This document shows, in pieces, positions 34,226-46,604 of a stretch of DNA of 64,000 nt. The notes under the pieces were generated by a model. That model saw only the letters and a program-made list of their open reading frames with translations. It ran no database searches and had not been told where the DNA came from. The position numbers and the translations under genes were made by a program. Source of the DNA: Diphasiastrum complanatum (taxonomy: Eukaryota > Streptophyta > Lycopodiopsida > Lycopodiales > Lycopodiaceae); NCBI GenBank assembly GCA_029204225.1, contig CM055106.1, forward strand, positions 25,067,368 through 25,131,367, written 5' to 3'. How positions within the stretch are numbered: the first letter of the stretch is position 1; every line of letters starts with the position of its first letter.

Positions 34226-37200
34226 TAGGTTAGATCAAGTCTAAAAAGTAGGTCAAGTCAATTTGTTAGTGTAAGGATCGCCTAGTGAAGATCTGACTAG
34301 ATCTTGTTGCATGCAACCAAAAGAACACATGTGGAGCAAATCCACCCAACCAATATAAAAAGGCTAGTCAATATCCTAACCACTTCACCCCCGTGCCATG
34401 GTGAATGAATGCAAGAGAGGAGGGGCACTCCCGACTACAAGGATCATAAAATCCAATAGGTAGATGGGCGAGTTTCCATTAGTATATATTCTCTCCCATG
34501 AGGAGAGAATATTTCTCTTAGGATCCCCATGCAACCTGGGTTATTAAAACCCGTCAATCATAAATTTTAGAATCTTATGAATCATCAATCATAATTTATA
34601 GGATTCCATAACCATACTTAATCATTGAAAGATACTGGAGTATATGTACAACATACCACGTAGGAAACATAAGAAACATTCTAAAGTCTTTTCCACAAGG
34701 AAAATTACTAGATTCCAAAAATATTCTTCCAACCTAATTTTTAACCAGATTTTGAGTATTCTACAATCAACCAATTAATTAAAGACCATTATAACATCCA
34801 TCTTTAACAATATAAACTTTATACAAATACCTAGAACAACATCTAGATATTACAAAGTTCTGCTGAATTCCAACTATATTAAGTGGTTATCTTTGATATT
34901 AGTTAGACTTTGTCATACAATATGATCTCACTTGGATTCAGTCAATAACTTAGGATATATTTCTCATTCGAGAAATATTCAATATCAAGAATCTTCTATA
35001 TTCTATGCACAGATTTTTATAAATGAATCCTGATGACTCACAAATCATGTGCCTTATAAACAATATAGATCAAAATAAACAGTTCTTGGTGAATTCACTT
35101 CACACTGCTTATTTATCCAATTAGCTTCTAAACATGAGTAATCCAATTACTCAAGTCAAATGTAAATGATTTAAAAATCTTAAATGTCTAGGTGCAGATC
35201 TCAATTATACTAGTATAACAGCACATTTAGATCCTTTCCTAAACCATAACTAAGTTAATGAATTATCCTTTCCACAGAAAGAACCATCAACCTGCAAGTA
35301 ACAGTTTCGCACATTACTTGTTCATATGTCTATGCACTCTGACTAGTTTAAGCATACGATATAAACTCAATACATAGGAAACACATATAGCAGATCCACA
35401 AGATTAAGATGTACATAAGCAACATATCCAACAATGTTCCTATACATAAGCATAGGCTATCAATTGGCAAATATCCCTAATCCACATACATTACTCACAT
35501 AAACTCATTGAGAATCTTGCAACTAAACTACAAAAGAGCTCTATTTTTCATGAGTAAATAACATATTTGGAAAATCTTAGAAGTGAATAATTCCACATCA
35601 CAAGTTTTCCAACCATCTAACTCTTATCGAAAAAATTTCGTCAACCAATTAGCCTACCACAGATCTTGGCATTTAAACTAAGATTAGGCCGACTTATACA
35701 GACTCTCTTTGGATATAAGGTTAAGATCAAAGCTTTATTCCTATGATCCAATCCATAACAAAATGATACTTGGCAAACCAATCAGTGAACCTTAATTTAA
35801 TCTTTATTACTACTTCCCATATTCATCAATATCTCACAAATCAACATCCCCAAAACTCCTCTAGTTCCAAATTATTCAAAATAATCACTCAGAGAGTTCC
35901 TCTATTTCAACTGGATAGTACTACCTTTGCACATATACTAAAGTTTTTCAAAAATCCATGCAACTGACTGATTCATCAAAAGTCTTATTCCTATCTTTTC
36001 TTCTCCCCCTTTTAAAAGAAATTCCATAATTTCAATTATAAAGTTCTTAGAAGACAACGTATAAGATATCAAAAAGTCAATAATTAGTATCCAATACTAT
36101 TACATACCAGACTTTTCCCTCAAAATCATAGAATATCTTATCCCAAGTGATAGAAATATTACATTTCCATAATCAACTATCAAATAGAGATTAACATTTG
36201 GGTTCAAGAAGTCTAAATTCCACTTAATCGATTGAAAACATCAATAAATTTTGAGCTATATTCACCATTGTATGAAAGTATAATTTCATATAACTATTGC
36301 AATCCTTCAAAACCAAGTTCTACACTGGAAGGAATTATATGAATCTCAATTCAATTGTCTCGTATTTAAGAAATTTCACATAATAGATAAATAGATTTCA
36401 GGGCTTCCAGATTTTGTAAATAATGAGATACCATTTGGAATCGATCTATATCTCATAGTTTTTCAAAATACCCAAAACAAAAAACCAATGGATTTCACTA
36501 TTAGTATGGCCATAACAATAATTACTAACCATCAGTCTACAGATCATTCTCACCCAAAAAATCTCTTTTGGAATCACTATCGTCCCATACCACCAGCTTT
36601 CCTCCAAGAGTCCTCTGCATCTAGATCTGTTTTGCCCAAAAAGTCAAAAAGACTATTTGGCTATTCTATGTCCAGCTACAAGATCAGAATCACAACCAAT
36701 TCTAGGAGATCACCATTGAAATCCCTCATGCTCCTTAAGTGTTGCCCAAAGAACACCACTCCACATTGTAACCCAGCATGGACGAGACAGTATCATTCAC
36801 GTACATATGAAATGCCTCAAGTGTATTCACTAACCCAAAAGGAACACATATCTCAACAAAACCGAATACCATACTGTCCTAGATATCCAATATCTATTTC
36901 AGAATTGGTAAAAAAGAACTTAATTCTTTTACATGTTAGAATTTATCTTGGTTGTCACAGTCATTATAAAAGAACACTCTATAATGCCACAAATAGAATC
37001 CAAATTACTAGATTCATGTATGAAACACCTTTAATCTATGCTATCACTTGCAAGATCCAAATCCAATTGCAAAATAGAGATGATTCCATAAATGGATTAT
37101 CTGACTTGCCACTCACTTTTTCCTTCAAATCTTTGATTTCTCAAAATTCTAATTAACACTGGAAAAAAGAAATCCAAATTCTAGAGGCAATTTTCTTAAA

Positions 37201-38510
37201 TAATTTCCGATTGTATTCTCACTTGTTATCACTTATACTTCAGGAATTGAAAGTAAAATTAACAAAACTGATCGACTCGGTCAACCCAATTAACTCCCTC
37301 AAGCTTCATCTCTTTCCTCCCTTCCAAATATGGTTCAGGCTAAAAAAACCCCATATTTGTACTAGGAAAAAGTTCAATTTGGTATCAATAGTACTTTAAC
37401 TACTAATGAACCAAACAGTTTTGGTTGTTCAACTAATTAAGTGCTACACTCAATTACTGAAAAATTCCCTTATGGATCAGCATAAAAATTGTTCCAATAA
37501 GATTTGCGTTATACTTGGCCTTTACTAATCCCAAAAAACAAGGAATGCTCCAATTAGTTGACAGATTTCAAAATCTACAACTAAAAGTGAAAGGAATTGT
37601 TACCTTAAAACTGATTGATTTCAACTTAGTAAGATCATTCACTTTACAAGCAATTTCTGTTTGATCAATAACCAACAAATTTGAACAAATCCAAAACATC
37701 CATGGTTACTTCAAATTTTATGTAAATTAGGATTTTCAAATTCCGTTTGATATGGACCTAAAATGTGAAAATCGATCTAAAGCATCAACTTAGCAGTTTC
37801 ACAATTACCATCACATTGCGAAAGGATTCTGAAACGTCCCGCATGCTTCAAATATGACACGCAGTGATTTCTAAACAAATTAAATTTTTATATGTAAACT
37901 GCCTAGAAACTAGGAAATCAGCTTTTTGAACTAGAATGGCTAAAAATAACTTCATGCATGAAATTTTCTTTGATCAATCTACTGAACATCCATGTACCAT
38001 GCATCCAAACATGCATACAGGTCTATCCATACATTTTCATCAACATAAATGCACTACAGTGAGTTACATGCATGCATGCATCAGAACATTATAGACAATT
38101 TGCAAATTTTCTTTCAAAAATTGCCAAACTTTCTCTACAGGACACAACATTGGTCATTATAAAGCACAATATGGAGGGAGAGTAGGTATACAAGACACTG
38201 GCGACATCAGTCTGCCATCTTAATGGTGTCCAATCCTAAAAAAACTTCATGAAAGCCTTATGACAACTTCATTACCCCTCTAAAAATGTGCACGCAAAAT
38301 ATTGGCCATGAATTTTATGAAAATATCCAAAATTAGTCCAAAAACCACCAAAAAAAGTGCTATTGGTGGTCTTTCTTCCCAATCAAACACCTTCAAACCC
38401 TCCAAACGTTAGAGAAAGGCGACGATTCTTTGTCATCTCAATAAAAGCATCTATATATTCATCAGAGTAGAAAGGAGACAATCCTGGATGATAGAGCTGA
38501 GATGTAGTTT
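34226..38510. other. Long AT-rich region without a recognised gene
   Basis: About 4.3 kb of AT-rich DNA with no domain I can recognise. A 222-codon plus-strand frame at 36488-37156 stands out by length. It is rich in Ser, Thr, Ile and Asn and has no motif, so I treat it as chance. The left edge (34260-34500) contains a purine-rich tract gcaagagaggaggggcac. Confidence 0.4.
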
Positions 38511-38513
38511 TAT

Positions 38514-39335
38514 TTTGCCAAATAAATCATAGGGTTTATATTTTTAGGCTTTTTCTCTACATAAATTATTGATTTTGACATGTAATTTTGTTTGAACTTA
38601 GAAGTGAAAAGTGAATGGCCCTTTTGTTGTATTAGCCAATCTCAATTTCAAAGCTAATATTTCTACGACTTGAATTAGTGATGTAGATGTCTTGTTGCAC
38701 TCACAATTTTTCTAGGTGATGATACAATATTGGAATCACGAGCTCTTGAGGATGAAGCAGTAGAAAGAATGCTCATATCAAACACAAAGGTTCATGCAAT
38801 GCTCTTCCTTTTCAATTTTGTGTCTCTATCCATTTACTAAAATTCTATGTCTAGCCATTTTCACACCAGATCATTGTCTATAGCTCTTTCTCAATTGTTT
38901 GAATGATTGTAGGCACATGATGGGTGAAGATCTCGGAATTCTTTCATTGAAAGAGTTGCAGCACTTAGAACAACAAATAGATATTGGACTAAGTCGTGTT
39001 AGAGCAAGAAAGACAAGATTTTTATTTTTGTACTACTGAGTAACTTGCTACTGAGTGAAGTATTGTAGATATCAAATAGTGCAATTGTTTAGTTGAAAGA
39101 GAGATGATAATATTTTGGAATGATTAGTAAAAATAGACACAAATCATTATTGTGACTAGATAGATGATTGACAAATATTATTGTTTCGGGATCAAATTCT
39201 TCTGGAAGAAATAAATAATCTTCGAAGAAAGTAAAGTTTCTTTACTCTGATTTGACATTTTTCCACAAAAGTCTTCTAGATGTTGATTTGAAATAAATGT
39301 AATCCACACAATGTTAAATGAGGTTGTGTAGTGGA
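38514..39335 (+). pseudogene. Decayed duplicate of MADS gene exons 3-5
   Basis: This segment is nearly colinear with 10142-10960, introns included. Exon equivalents are 38716-38789, 38913-39012 and 39190-39231. Exon 3 has gained an in-frame TAG (AAGCAGTAGAAA). The donor after exon 4 is AC instead of GC. The acceptor before exon 5 is CGG instead of CAG, and one G is lost at the exon 5 donor. The retained introns show a genomic duplication rather than a retro-copy. Similarity ends near 39335. The product cannot be made. Confidence 0.85.
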
Positions 39336-39824
39336 CATTGCCATGTCAATTGATTTATAAGTATCTTGTGATCAAAATATATTTGGATCCAAATGGTTTT
39401 CCTTGGGATATTCTACTATGTCAAGGTTGTGTATTGGGTGAAATGCAAAGAAAAGCTTAAAAAGGGCGGAGCAACATGAGCTAAAAGAATGCTTGAGCTC
39501 TCATTCATTCATAGTGACTTGTGCAGTACCATGTAAACCATGTCAATTGGTGGAGCATGATTATTTTACGGCACATTCATAGTGACTTGTGCAGTACCAT
39601 GTAAACTATGTCAATTGGTGGAGCATGATTATTTGATGGCCCATTCATTGATGATCATTCTAGAAAAACATGAATATTTTTTGTTGAAAAGAAAATTAGA
39701 TGCGTTTGCTAGTTTCAAGCAATTTGAGTCATTAGTTGAAAATCTCGTGATTCAGACATTAATGTGTAAGATTTGATAGCGAAGGAGATGGAATTCCCAC
39801 AAATCAAAAAAATCCATTGACAAT
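39336..39824. repeat. Stretch with a 68-bp tandem duplication
   Basis: The segment from 39506 (cattcatagtgacttgtgca) recurs from 39574, both running through gtcaattggtggagcatgat. The remainder of the stretch is not recognised. Confidence 0.7.
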
Positions 39825-40068
39825 CTCATGATGCATTTTCTCTCTCTACCCAAGGAGAGCAGCTTGTTTTTACTTAGATTATTTTTTGAATACTTTCCAC
39901 ACGTGTGAGTGAGAGTTGGAAGTGATTGAATGCATGTAGTAGTGTGTTTTTGCCATAGAATCAAAGATAGATCTTGAATCTCAATCTAGTCTTGATCTTG
40001 GTGCATATACACACCTTAGGAGATGACAAGTACATGTAATGGACAATCCACACATGTGAAATTCAACA
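39825..40068 (+). repeat. Truncated 5' LTR of copia B
   Basis: It matches the last 240 bases of the solo LTR at 32754-33400 and ends AATTCAACA next to the primer site. It shares the word acaagtacatg with the LTR at 63348, which the solo copy lacks. The first 400 bases of the LTR are missing. Confidence 0.8.
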
Positions 40069-40080
40069 TGGTATTAGAGC
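40069..40080 (+). other. Primer binding site of copia B
   Basis: The bases read TGGTATTAGAGC, one change from the usual plant initiator-Met tRNA site. It directly follows the LTR end at 40068. Confidence 0.8.
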
Positions 40081-40828
40081 CTACCTAAGGTTACCATGCA
40101 TTTTGATCCATCTAAGTGAAAAAATTTCATCAATCTTGAGCTAGAAGTTGTCAAGGCCCATTTTCCTAGCTATCTTGTTCAATCTTGGATCAAAAGAGAT
40201 CAAAAGGACATTGATTGGGTCTGACCTGGTACTGTACGGAATCAGGTACTCAGACACGTGTGAGGAACATCCAATTTCAGTTTGGAAGTTCTCTCTCATG
40301 CTTGATCTATTTATCTTGCTTGATAGCTTGTTTTGAAGCTATTTTTGTCTAGTTTTTGATGCAATCAGTTTCATTCCATTTGGTTGAGCCAATCAGAAGT
40401 TATAAGCTTTTGAAAAGGGTTAGGTAGGGCACCTAGACCTGGGTGGACACATTTGGTTTGGTCAAGAGATTTCTTGGTTCATCCAAAATCACAGTTGTAT
40501 GCTTGCCAATCTCATCTATATGTGATCTAGGCACTGTTTTGAGATCTTAGCCATTTTGTTTCATGCAATATCATTGTATTTGAGTCAAATTTGGTTTCTT
40601 AGAGTACTTCACACGTGCTAAGAGTGTTTGATCCTAACTTTGCCTATACTCCATCATTTGATGTGAAATAGATCTTGTTTTAGAGAGATTTGTGTAGCTA
40701 GTGAGAATCAATTTACAAATAGTTGCAAGATCTTCCATAGGAGGAGATAGTACTCTCTTATTGGATCCTATTGAGAGTGTGTAGCAACATTTATTGTTCA
40801 TCATTTGAGTTGTCTTCACTTCAAATGT

Positions 40829-41778
40829 CTTCAATGGGTTCATCCTTGTTGGAATCAAGTGAAAGATTGACCCTTCAAACTATTCAATTTGGAAAATGAG
40901 GATGGAGTCCATCTTGATCCTTCAAGACGTGATGGACATAGTTCTTGGCCTTGAAAAAGAACCACAAGTTCTTCAAGAGGTTCAAAAATACAAAAAGAGA
41001 GCTAGGATGGCTCTCCACTACATTAATATGAATGTCTCTAATGAAATATTGAGGGAGATAGGTACTTGTACAACAGCCAAAGAAACTTGGGATTGTCTCA
41101 AGACTATCTATGAGGCTAAGAATACCTCTAGGCTTCTCACTCTTAGGAATCAAATCTTTCAAAGTAGCCAAAAGAGTGATGAGAGTGCATCTAGTGTGTT
41201 GTGAGAGTAAAAGATATTCATAGAGAACTTGCTTGTATTGGTGATTACATCAATCAAATGAGCTAGTTCAAGTCATTCTCAATGGCTTGAGAAGTGAATT
41301 TGATAACCTTGTCCAATCCTATGCCATTAAGGAGGAGCTACCAAGTTTGGAGGCTCTCCAAAGTGTGCTAATTTTGGAAGAATCAAGACAAGAGTACAAG
41401 CTCTTGAGGATGGACAAGCTTTCTTTCACTCATAATGACAGCAAAGCTCTCTTTGCCAAGGATAAGCACAAAAAGAGGAGCAAGAACCAACATCAACAAT
41501 CCTCAAGAAAGGACAAAGTCAAATCCAAAGACAAAGATGAGGAGGAAGATGATTCCTCTAATACTTCATCATCCAAGCTCAAGAAGAAGAAGATCAAGTG
41601 CTTTTATTGTGGCAAGAAAGGTCATTATGCCACCAATTGCTTCAAGAAGAAGAATCAACTCAAGCAAGCCAACATTACTAATGAGAAGGAAGACACTATT
41701 GCAAGTGATGGAGAGGGATCTCTTATGGTCTCTAGTTTCTCATCTACTCCTTTCAAGAAGGACGGCCTATGGTATTGA
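40829..41778 (+). pseudogene. Copia B gag
   Basis: A start near 40829 gives MSSMGSSLLESSERL, then a frameshift near 40880 leads to NYSIWKMRMESIL and the UBN2-like gag core (ARMALHYINMNVSNEIL, TAKETWDCLKTIYEAKNTSR). A second frame break and a stop fall near 41204-41287. The last frame ends with a CCHC zinc knuckle, CFYCGKKGHYATNC, at about 41599. The closest relative in the window is the gag of element C. Gag would form the virus-like particle. Confidence 0.8.
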
Positions 41779-42981
41779 TAGTGGAGCCTCTTCACATATG
41801 TGTAGCTCCAAGGACTCTTTCTCTTCTATTGCACCTTATGATGGAGTCAAGAAATCAATATACACTGCAAATGATTTTGAATGTCCTATTGAAGACATAG
41901 GGAACATTCCCTTGAAGCTTGCATCCTCTAAAGTTCTTTCTCTCTCTAAAGTTCTTTATGTACCTAAGCTTACCAAGAATCTTATTAGTATTGGCCAATT
42001 GCTTGATAATGGCCTTGATGTAAAATTCAATGTTGATACTTGCACTATCAAGAAGAATGATGAGAAACTTGCATTAGGATCTAGATTTGGTGGCATCTAT
42101 AAACTAGATCCAAATGAGTATTTGAATGCTTGTAATGTTGCTCTTGTGAACAAGCTCTCTATGGAGGAATTATGGCATAGGAGGTTGGGACATCCCAACT
42201 ACAAATCCATGCTCTCTATGATCAAAGAAGCCAAAGCTATTGGCTTGCCAAAGTCACTTTCCAAGAAGATCAAGCCTTGTGAGGCTTGTGCTATTGTTAA
42301 ATCTCACAAAAAGCCATTTACAAGATCTTCTATCAAAAGCAAGCATCCTTTGGAGTTAATCCACTCGGATGTGCATTCCTCATCAACTACAAGCAAGGGA
42401 GGAGCCACTTGTTTTGTTACTTTCATTGATGATTACACAAGATTCACTTGGATATATCTTCTTGCTTCTAAATCTATGGTGTTTGATCATTTCATTATTT
42501 TCAAAGCTTATGTAGAGAAGCAATTCTCATTCAAGATTAAAGCTCTTAGAAGTGTTGGAGGTGGTGAATATATCTCCAATAAATTTCAAGATTTTTGTGA
42601 GCTTGAAGGCATTAAAAGAGGGCTTTCTTGTGCCTACTCTCCATCTCAAAATGGAGTGGCCGAGAGAAAGAATAGATCTCTATGTGAATGTGCAAAATCT
42701 ATGAGAATTGACGCATCTTTTCCCAAAGATTTTTGGGGAGAAGCCATTAATTGTGCAAATTATCTTTGCAATAGGCTCCCACATATAGCTCTTGGAGGAA
42801 AGTCACCATATGAAATCTTATTTTTGAAGAAGCCTAAAGTTGATCACCTTAGAGTTTTTGGATGCTTATGCTTTGTCCATATTCCCTTGGAAACAAGGAA
42901 GAAGGAAGATCCTAGTGCATGCAAAGGGATCATGGTTGGATACTCATCCACCAAGAAGGCCTATAGAGTCTTTATACTCTC
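41760..42981 (+). pseudogene. Copia B protease and integrase
   Basis: The protease box IDSGASSHM follows a frameshift at about 41772. Next come the GAG-pre-integrase part (ELWHRRLGHPNYKSM), the zinc motif CEACAIVKSHKKPF, and the integrase core with first catalytic Asp (LIHSDVHSSSTT) and the final Glu context (NGVAERKNRS). The second catalytic Asp is Val: the block reads LRSVGGGEY where copia has RxDNGGEY, so the integrase is dead. The open frame runs about 50 codons into element C's LTR only by chance. The true frame continues at 48620. Confidence 0.85.
42977..42981 (+). repeat. Target-site duplication of element C, left
   Basis: CTCTC directly before the LTR start at 42982 matches CTCTC at 48615-48619 after the other LTR. 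Confidence 0.9.
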
Positions 42982-43631
42982 TGTGAAAGATTACAGATCC
43001 TTAAGATCCAATCTATTTGAATGATCTTTGGTTAGAAAGAGAAATACACTACCAATTTCACCAATGTAGAAAAATCAGCATCTACACACAATTTGAGATG
43101 CAAACACTAATAGAACTTGATCAAACTTGAATGAAATGATTATGTACTGTTGATGTCCGTACAAAACCAGCAAGCTACTATATTTCACACGTGTGGATCC
43201 AAAAATAGCAAATATAGTTCATTCTACACATAGAATTGCAAGCAATCACCAAGATAGTGCACCAATGGATAGTAGAACCCAAGAGAACCATGTATAAGCA
43301 TGAAATGAGATAGAGAAGAGAGAATATGACTCTCTCCACTAGTTACATCCTTTTATAACAGGTCCAAACCCTATTTGGCCACTTGGCTTTCCCACCAAAA
43401 TGCTAACCCTACCAATTTTGGGTCTAGATTCAATGTACCCAACTTATTCAAATTGAATCTACTCAAACTCGCATTCTATCTTTCCCACACTTTCAAAAAG
43501 TGTTTATTCAAATGAAATTTAGACTAATGAACTTTGAAAAGTCAATCTCTAAGTCTAAAACAAGTTTTGGCCTTAATATGCCAAATATGAAAATATTGCA
43601 AAATGTGATGAAACTAGTTGAATCTTTCACA
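42982..43631 (-). repeat. 3' LTR of copia C (650 bp)
   Basis: It runs from TGTGAAAGATT to AATCTTTCACA on the plus strand and aligns without gaps to 47965-48614. Confidence 0.95.
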
Positions 43632-44204
43632 CTCCCTCTTCAACTAGTTTTAGCATAGACTTTGATAATACTCCAAGTGAAGTCCTATGCTTCATGAACA
43701 AGTCTTTTCCCAATGCTTTGGTGAAGATATTTGAAGACACATGTTGAAGCTCCACCTCCTTTGCAATGACTCGCTCCCTCACAAAATGATATTGTATCTC
43801 AATATGCTTGCTCCTAGCATGAAAGATAGGATTGGATGCCATTCTTTGGGCTGATTGATTGTCACAAAAGATGATTGGCCTCTCTGAAAAATCCAGCAAG
43901 TGAAGATCCTTGATCATCCTCTTGATCCATACCATCTCCTTTGTGCAATGTGTAAGAGCTTTGTACTCGGCCTCACTAGATGACAATGAGATAGTGGCTT
44001 GTTTCTTTGACATCCATGATATAGCTCCATCACCTATGAAAATACAATAAGAACTAATGGATTTCCTATCCATTACATCTCCAGCATAGTTTGAATCTGA
44101 AAATCCAAAAAGATTAGGTGATGATTCCTCATACAATATGCCAAAATCTCGAGTTCCAATGATTTACCTCAAAACTCGCTTTCCTAGCTTTCAATGCTCC
44201 TAGC
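43627..44204 (-). pseudogene. Copia C RNase H domain and C-terminus
   Basis: The minus-strand frame reads GKRVLR, then a stop, then IIGTRDFGILYEESSPN, then the RNase H box FSDSNYAGDVMDRKSISS, LSSSEAEYKALTHC and IFCDNQSAQRMASNP, and ends KLVEEGV at the LTR edge. The three acidic residues (Asp in SDSNYA, Glu in SEAEY, Asp in CDNQSA) are kept. The stop near 44170 and one near 44200 lie upstream of the domain core. Confidence 0.85.
43632..43642 (-). other. Polypurine tract of copia C
   Basis: On the minus strand GAAGAGGGAG abuts the 3' LTR. It overlaps the last codons of the RNase H frame, whose stop lies in the LTR. Confidence 0.7.
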
Positions 44205-44882
44205 ATAGTTTTTGCCAATAGAACTTTGATCCATCATAAGAATGATCTTCTTCCTAAGAATAGATCTCCTTTCAATGATCATGTAATGCTCAAAATAGAA
44301 ACAACCATAATTGATATAGAGAATTGTGTCCAATTGGGATGCTTCACTATTTCTTACATCAATTTTACATGTAAAAATGTGACTAGAAGATGAAGAATCA
44401 AATAGAATGTAAATGAAATGATTCCACCATGCTTCCAACTCTGAACTCTCTAAAAAAATACAGCAAACAAACAATAAATGTGAGTGATCAACTTTTGCTT
44501 ACATGTCTCCTCCTTCTTTGTCCTTTGTTGCCATGTATCCACCATGATACTCCATGAATGAGCCTCCATCTCCATCTTGCCTCAAGATACCATCATACCT
44601 TGATGACTTTACCATGAATGAGTGACATAATGAACCTCCAATAGCTTCATTTCCATTAGCAAAATCAGCCAAGAATGCTAGTACAAATCCAACATCAAAA
44701 CAATGCTCACCAATGTAGCTAGTTTTACCATATCTTGACAATTTGCACACATCCACATGAAATTGCTCAAACATAAGATAGAACAAGTAAAGTAAACTTG
44801 AACAACACTTCCTTGCTGCTCCTTTGACCTTACTTGAGTCTTCAATATGCTCCATGTACACAAGAAGATCCTCCAAAAGATG
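44205..44882 (-). other. Foreign insert replacing the reverse transcriptase of copia C
   Basis: About 680 bases with no copia similarity sit where the reverse transcriptase should be. Pol stops matching after SLMKSG at about 44883 and resumes at KLGKRVLR at about 44200. The insert holds a minus-strand frame of about 125 codons (44870-44499) with KCCSSLLYLFYLMFEQFHVD, ending KDKEGGDM and a stop, then a further frame at 44474-44184. No domain is recognised. It may be a captured host gene piece or a relic of an earlier insertion. Confidence 0.65.
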
Positions 44883-45279
44883 TTCCACTCTTCATAAGAG
44901 ATCGATACTCAAGATCCATTGCTTGAATCCACTCCTCTTCTTTCCTTGCTTGATCTACACTTGTAGGCTCATCCAAAGAGGCTAGGAAAGCAACATAATT
45001 TCCAGAAACTACTTGCTTACCCTTTTGATCATATGTGAGCCTTGAAGGTACTTGTCTTTCTCTTGATGTTCTCCTTGGCTTTTGACTTGATGAAGGTCCA
45101 TCATCACCACCATCCAAAGTAGGATCCTTCTCATCAACATCAAGAATGTTAGAACCATCTACTTTACCATCAATCATGCTTGAAGACACCTTTGGAATGT
45201 TTCCCTCATAAAAAATGACATCTCTACCAACAATCACTTTGTTAGTAGAGGGAATGTAAACCTTGTAGGCTTTACTCAC
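44842..45279 (-). pseudogene. Copia C pol, integrase C-terminus to RT start
   Basis: The frame begins with SKAYKVYIPSTNKVIVGRDV, the usual end of the copia integrase region. It passes an acidic and proline-rich linker and reaches EEWIQAMDLEYRSLMKSG, the start of the RT region. It is out of frame with the integrase frame upstream. After SLMKSG the sequence departs from copia. Confidence 0.8.
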
Positions 45280-46604
45280 CTCACTATATCCAACAAAAAT
45301 ACCTCTTCTTGAAGATGGATCCTCCTTGGTCCTATCATCAAGAGTGATGTTGACATAGCATGTGCATCCAAAGTTCTTAGAAAGTTGACACTCGGCCTCC
45401 TCTTGAATAGCATCTCAAAAGGTGTCCTTCCATCCAAAATAGCACTCGACCACCTATTGCACAACAAATTGGCACACAACAAAGCTTGATCCCAAAATGG
45501 TTTGTCAAGATTAGCACTTAACCTCATAGCTTTAGCACTTTCACATAAAGTTCTATTCTTCCTTTCAGCCACTCCATTTTGTTGTGGGGTCCTTGATGTT
45601 GTATACTCCCTCTTGATCCCATGCTCATCACAAAAAGCCTTGAACTTGTTAGATATGTACTCACCACCATTGTCACCTCTCAAGCACTTGATCTTTGTGG
45701 AGAATTGGTTCTCCCTTGCATTCTTGAACTTGACAAAGACATCATACACTTCATCCTTGCTCTTTAGTAGATAGATCCAACAAAATCTACTAAAATCATC
45801 AATGAATGTTACATACATCTTAGCTCCATTATTGCTAATTGTAGTAAATCCATGAATATCCGAATGTACAAGCTGAAAAGGCTTTGTAGATCTAGAAATA
45901 GATCTAGTATAAGGTACTCTATGTGACTTAGACAAAGCACAAGACTCACAAACATGCTTGTCATTACTTAAGGAACTTGGAAGACCAATCACAACCTTCT
46001 TCCTTGCCATTACCTCCAATGACTTGAAGTTGAGGTGTCCCATCCTTTTGTGCCAAACCTCTTGATTAAAAATTTGCTCCCTTGCAACACATCCAATTTG
46101 GTTAGCAATAACACAAGCATCAAGTTTGAACAACTTCCCTTTCCTTTTACCTTTTCCAATCAAGACATCCTTCATTTTGATCAAACAAGCATCTCCATCA
46201 AACTCCACCTTGAGGCCCTTACTTAGCATTTGACTCACACTAAGCAAATTCTTGGTAATAGATGGAATAAACAAGACATCCTCCAAATGAACATTCCTAT
46301 TTGTAGAGAGAGAAATAGGAATTGTGCCAATCCCTTTGATTGCACACTCACCATCATTGGCCGTGTAGATCACCCTCTTGTCATCTCCATATGCCAACAA
46401 AGAAGTGAAATATTCTTTGTGAAAGGTCATGTATGAACTTGCTCCACTATCAATCCACCAAGGATCTAGATCTCCATCATTAGCAAGCATACATGAAGAC
46501 ATCACAAAAGCATCATCATTTGCATCTTGCACATCCAAACCATCCTCATCAAGAGTAAGATTACCTTGCTTGTCTTCTTGATCTCTCTCTTCTTCTTGTA
46601 GCAC
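45276..46604 (-). pseudogene. Copia C protease and integrase
   Basis: This 442-residue frame carries the protease box WWIDSGASSYM, the GAG-pre-integrase motif EVWHKRMGHLNFKSL, the zinc Cys pair CESCALSKSHRVPY, and the integrase core. The catalytic residues are all kept: VHSDIHG, LRGDNGGEY and NGVAERKNRT. A frameshift at about 45390 garbles the tail after NFLRTL. The frame overlaps the gag frame by about 100 bases and is shifted against it, which is a lesion because copia elements normally have a single frame. Confidence 0.88.

Noticed and set aside
41435-41760. Upstream part of the 529-codon frame containing copia B protease
   Set aside because: This part is the gag zinc-knuckle region read in the wrong frame. 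Only the part after the frameshift near 41772 is protease.
45502-45774. Plus-strand frames within element C
   Set aside because: They are antisense shadows of the integrase frame.
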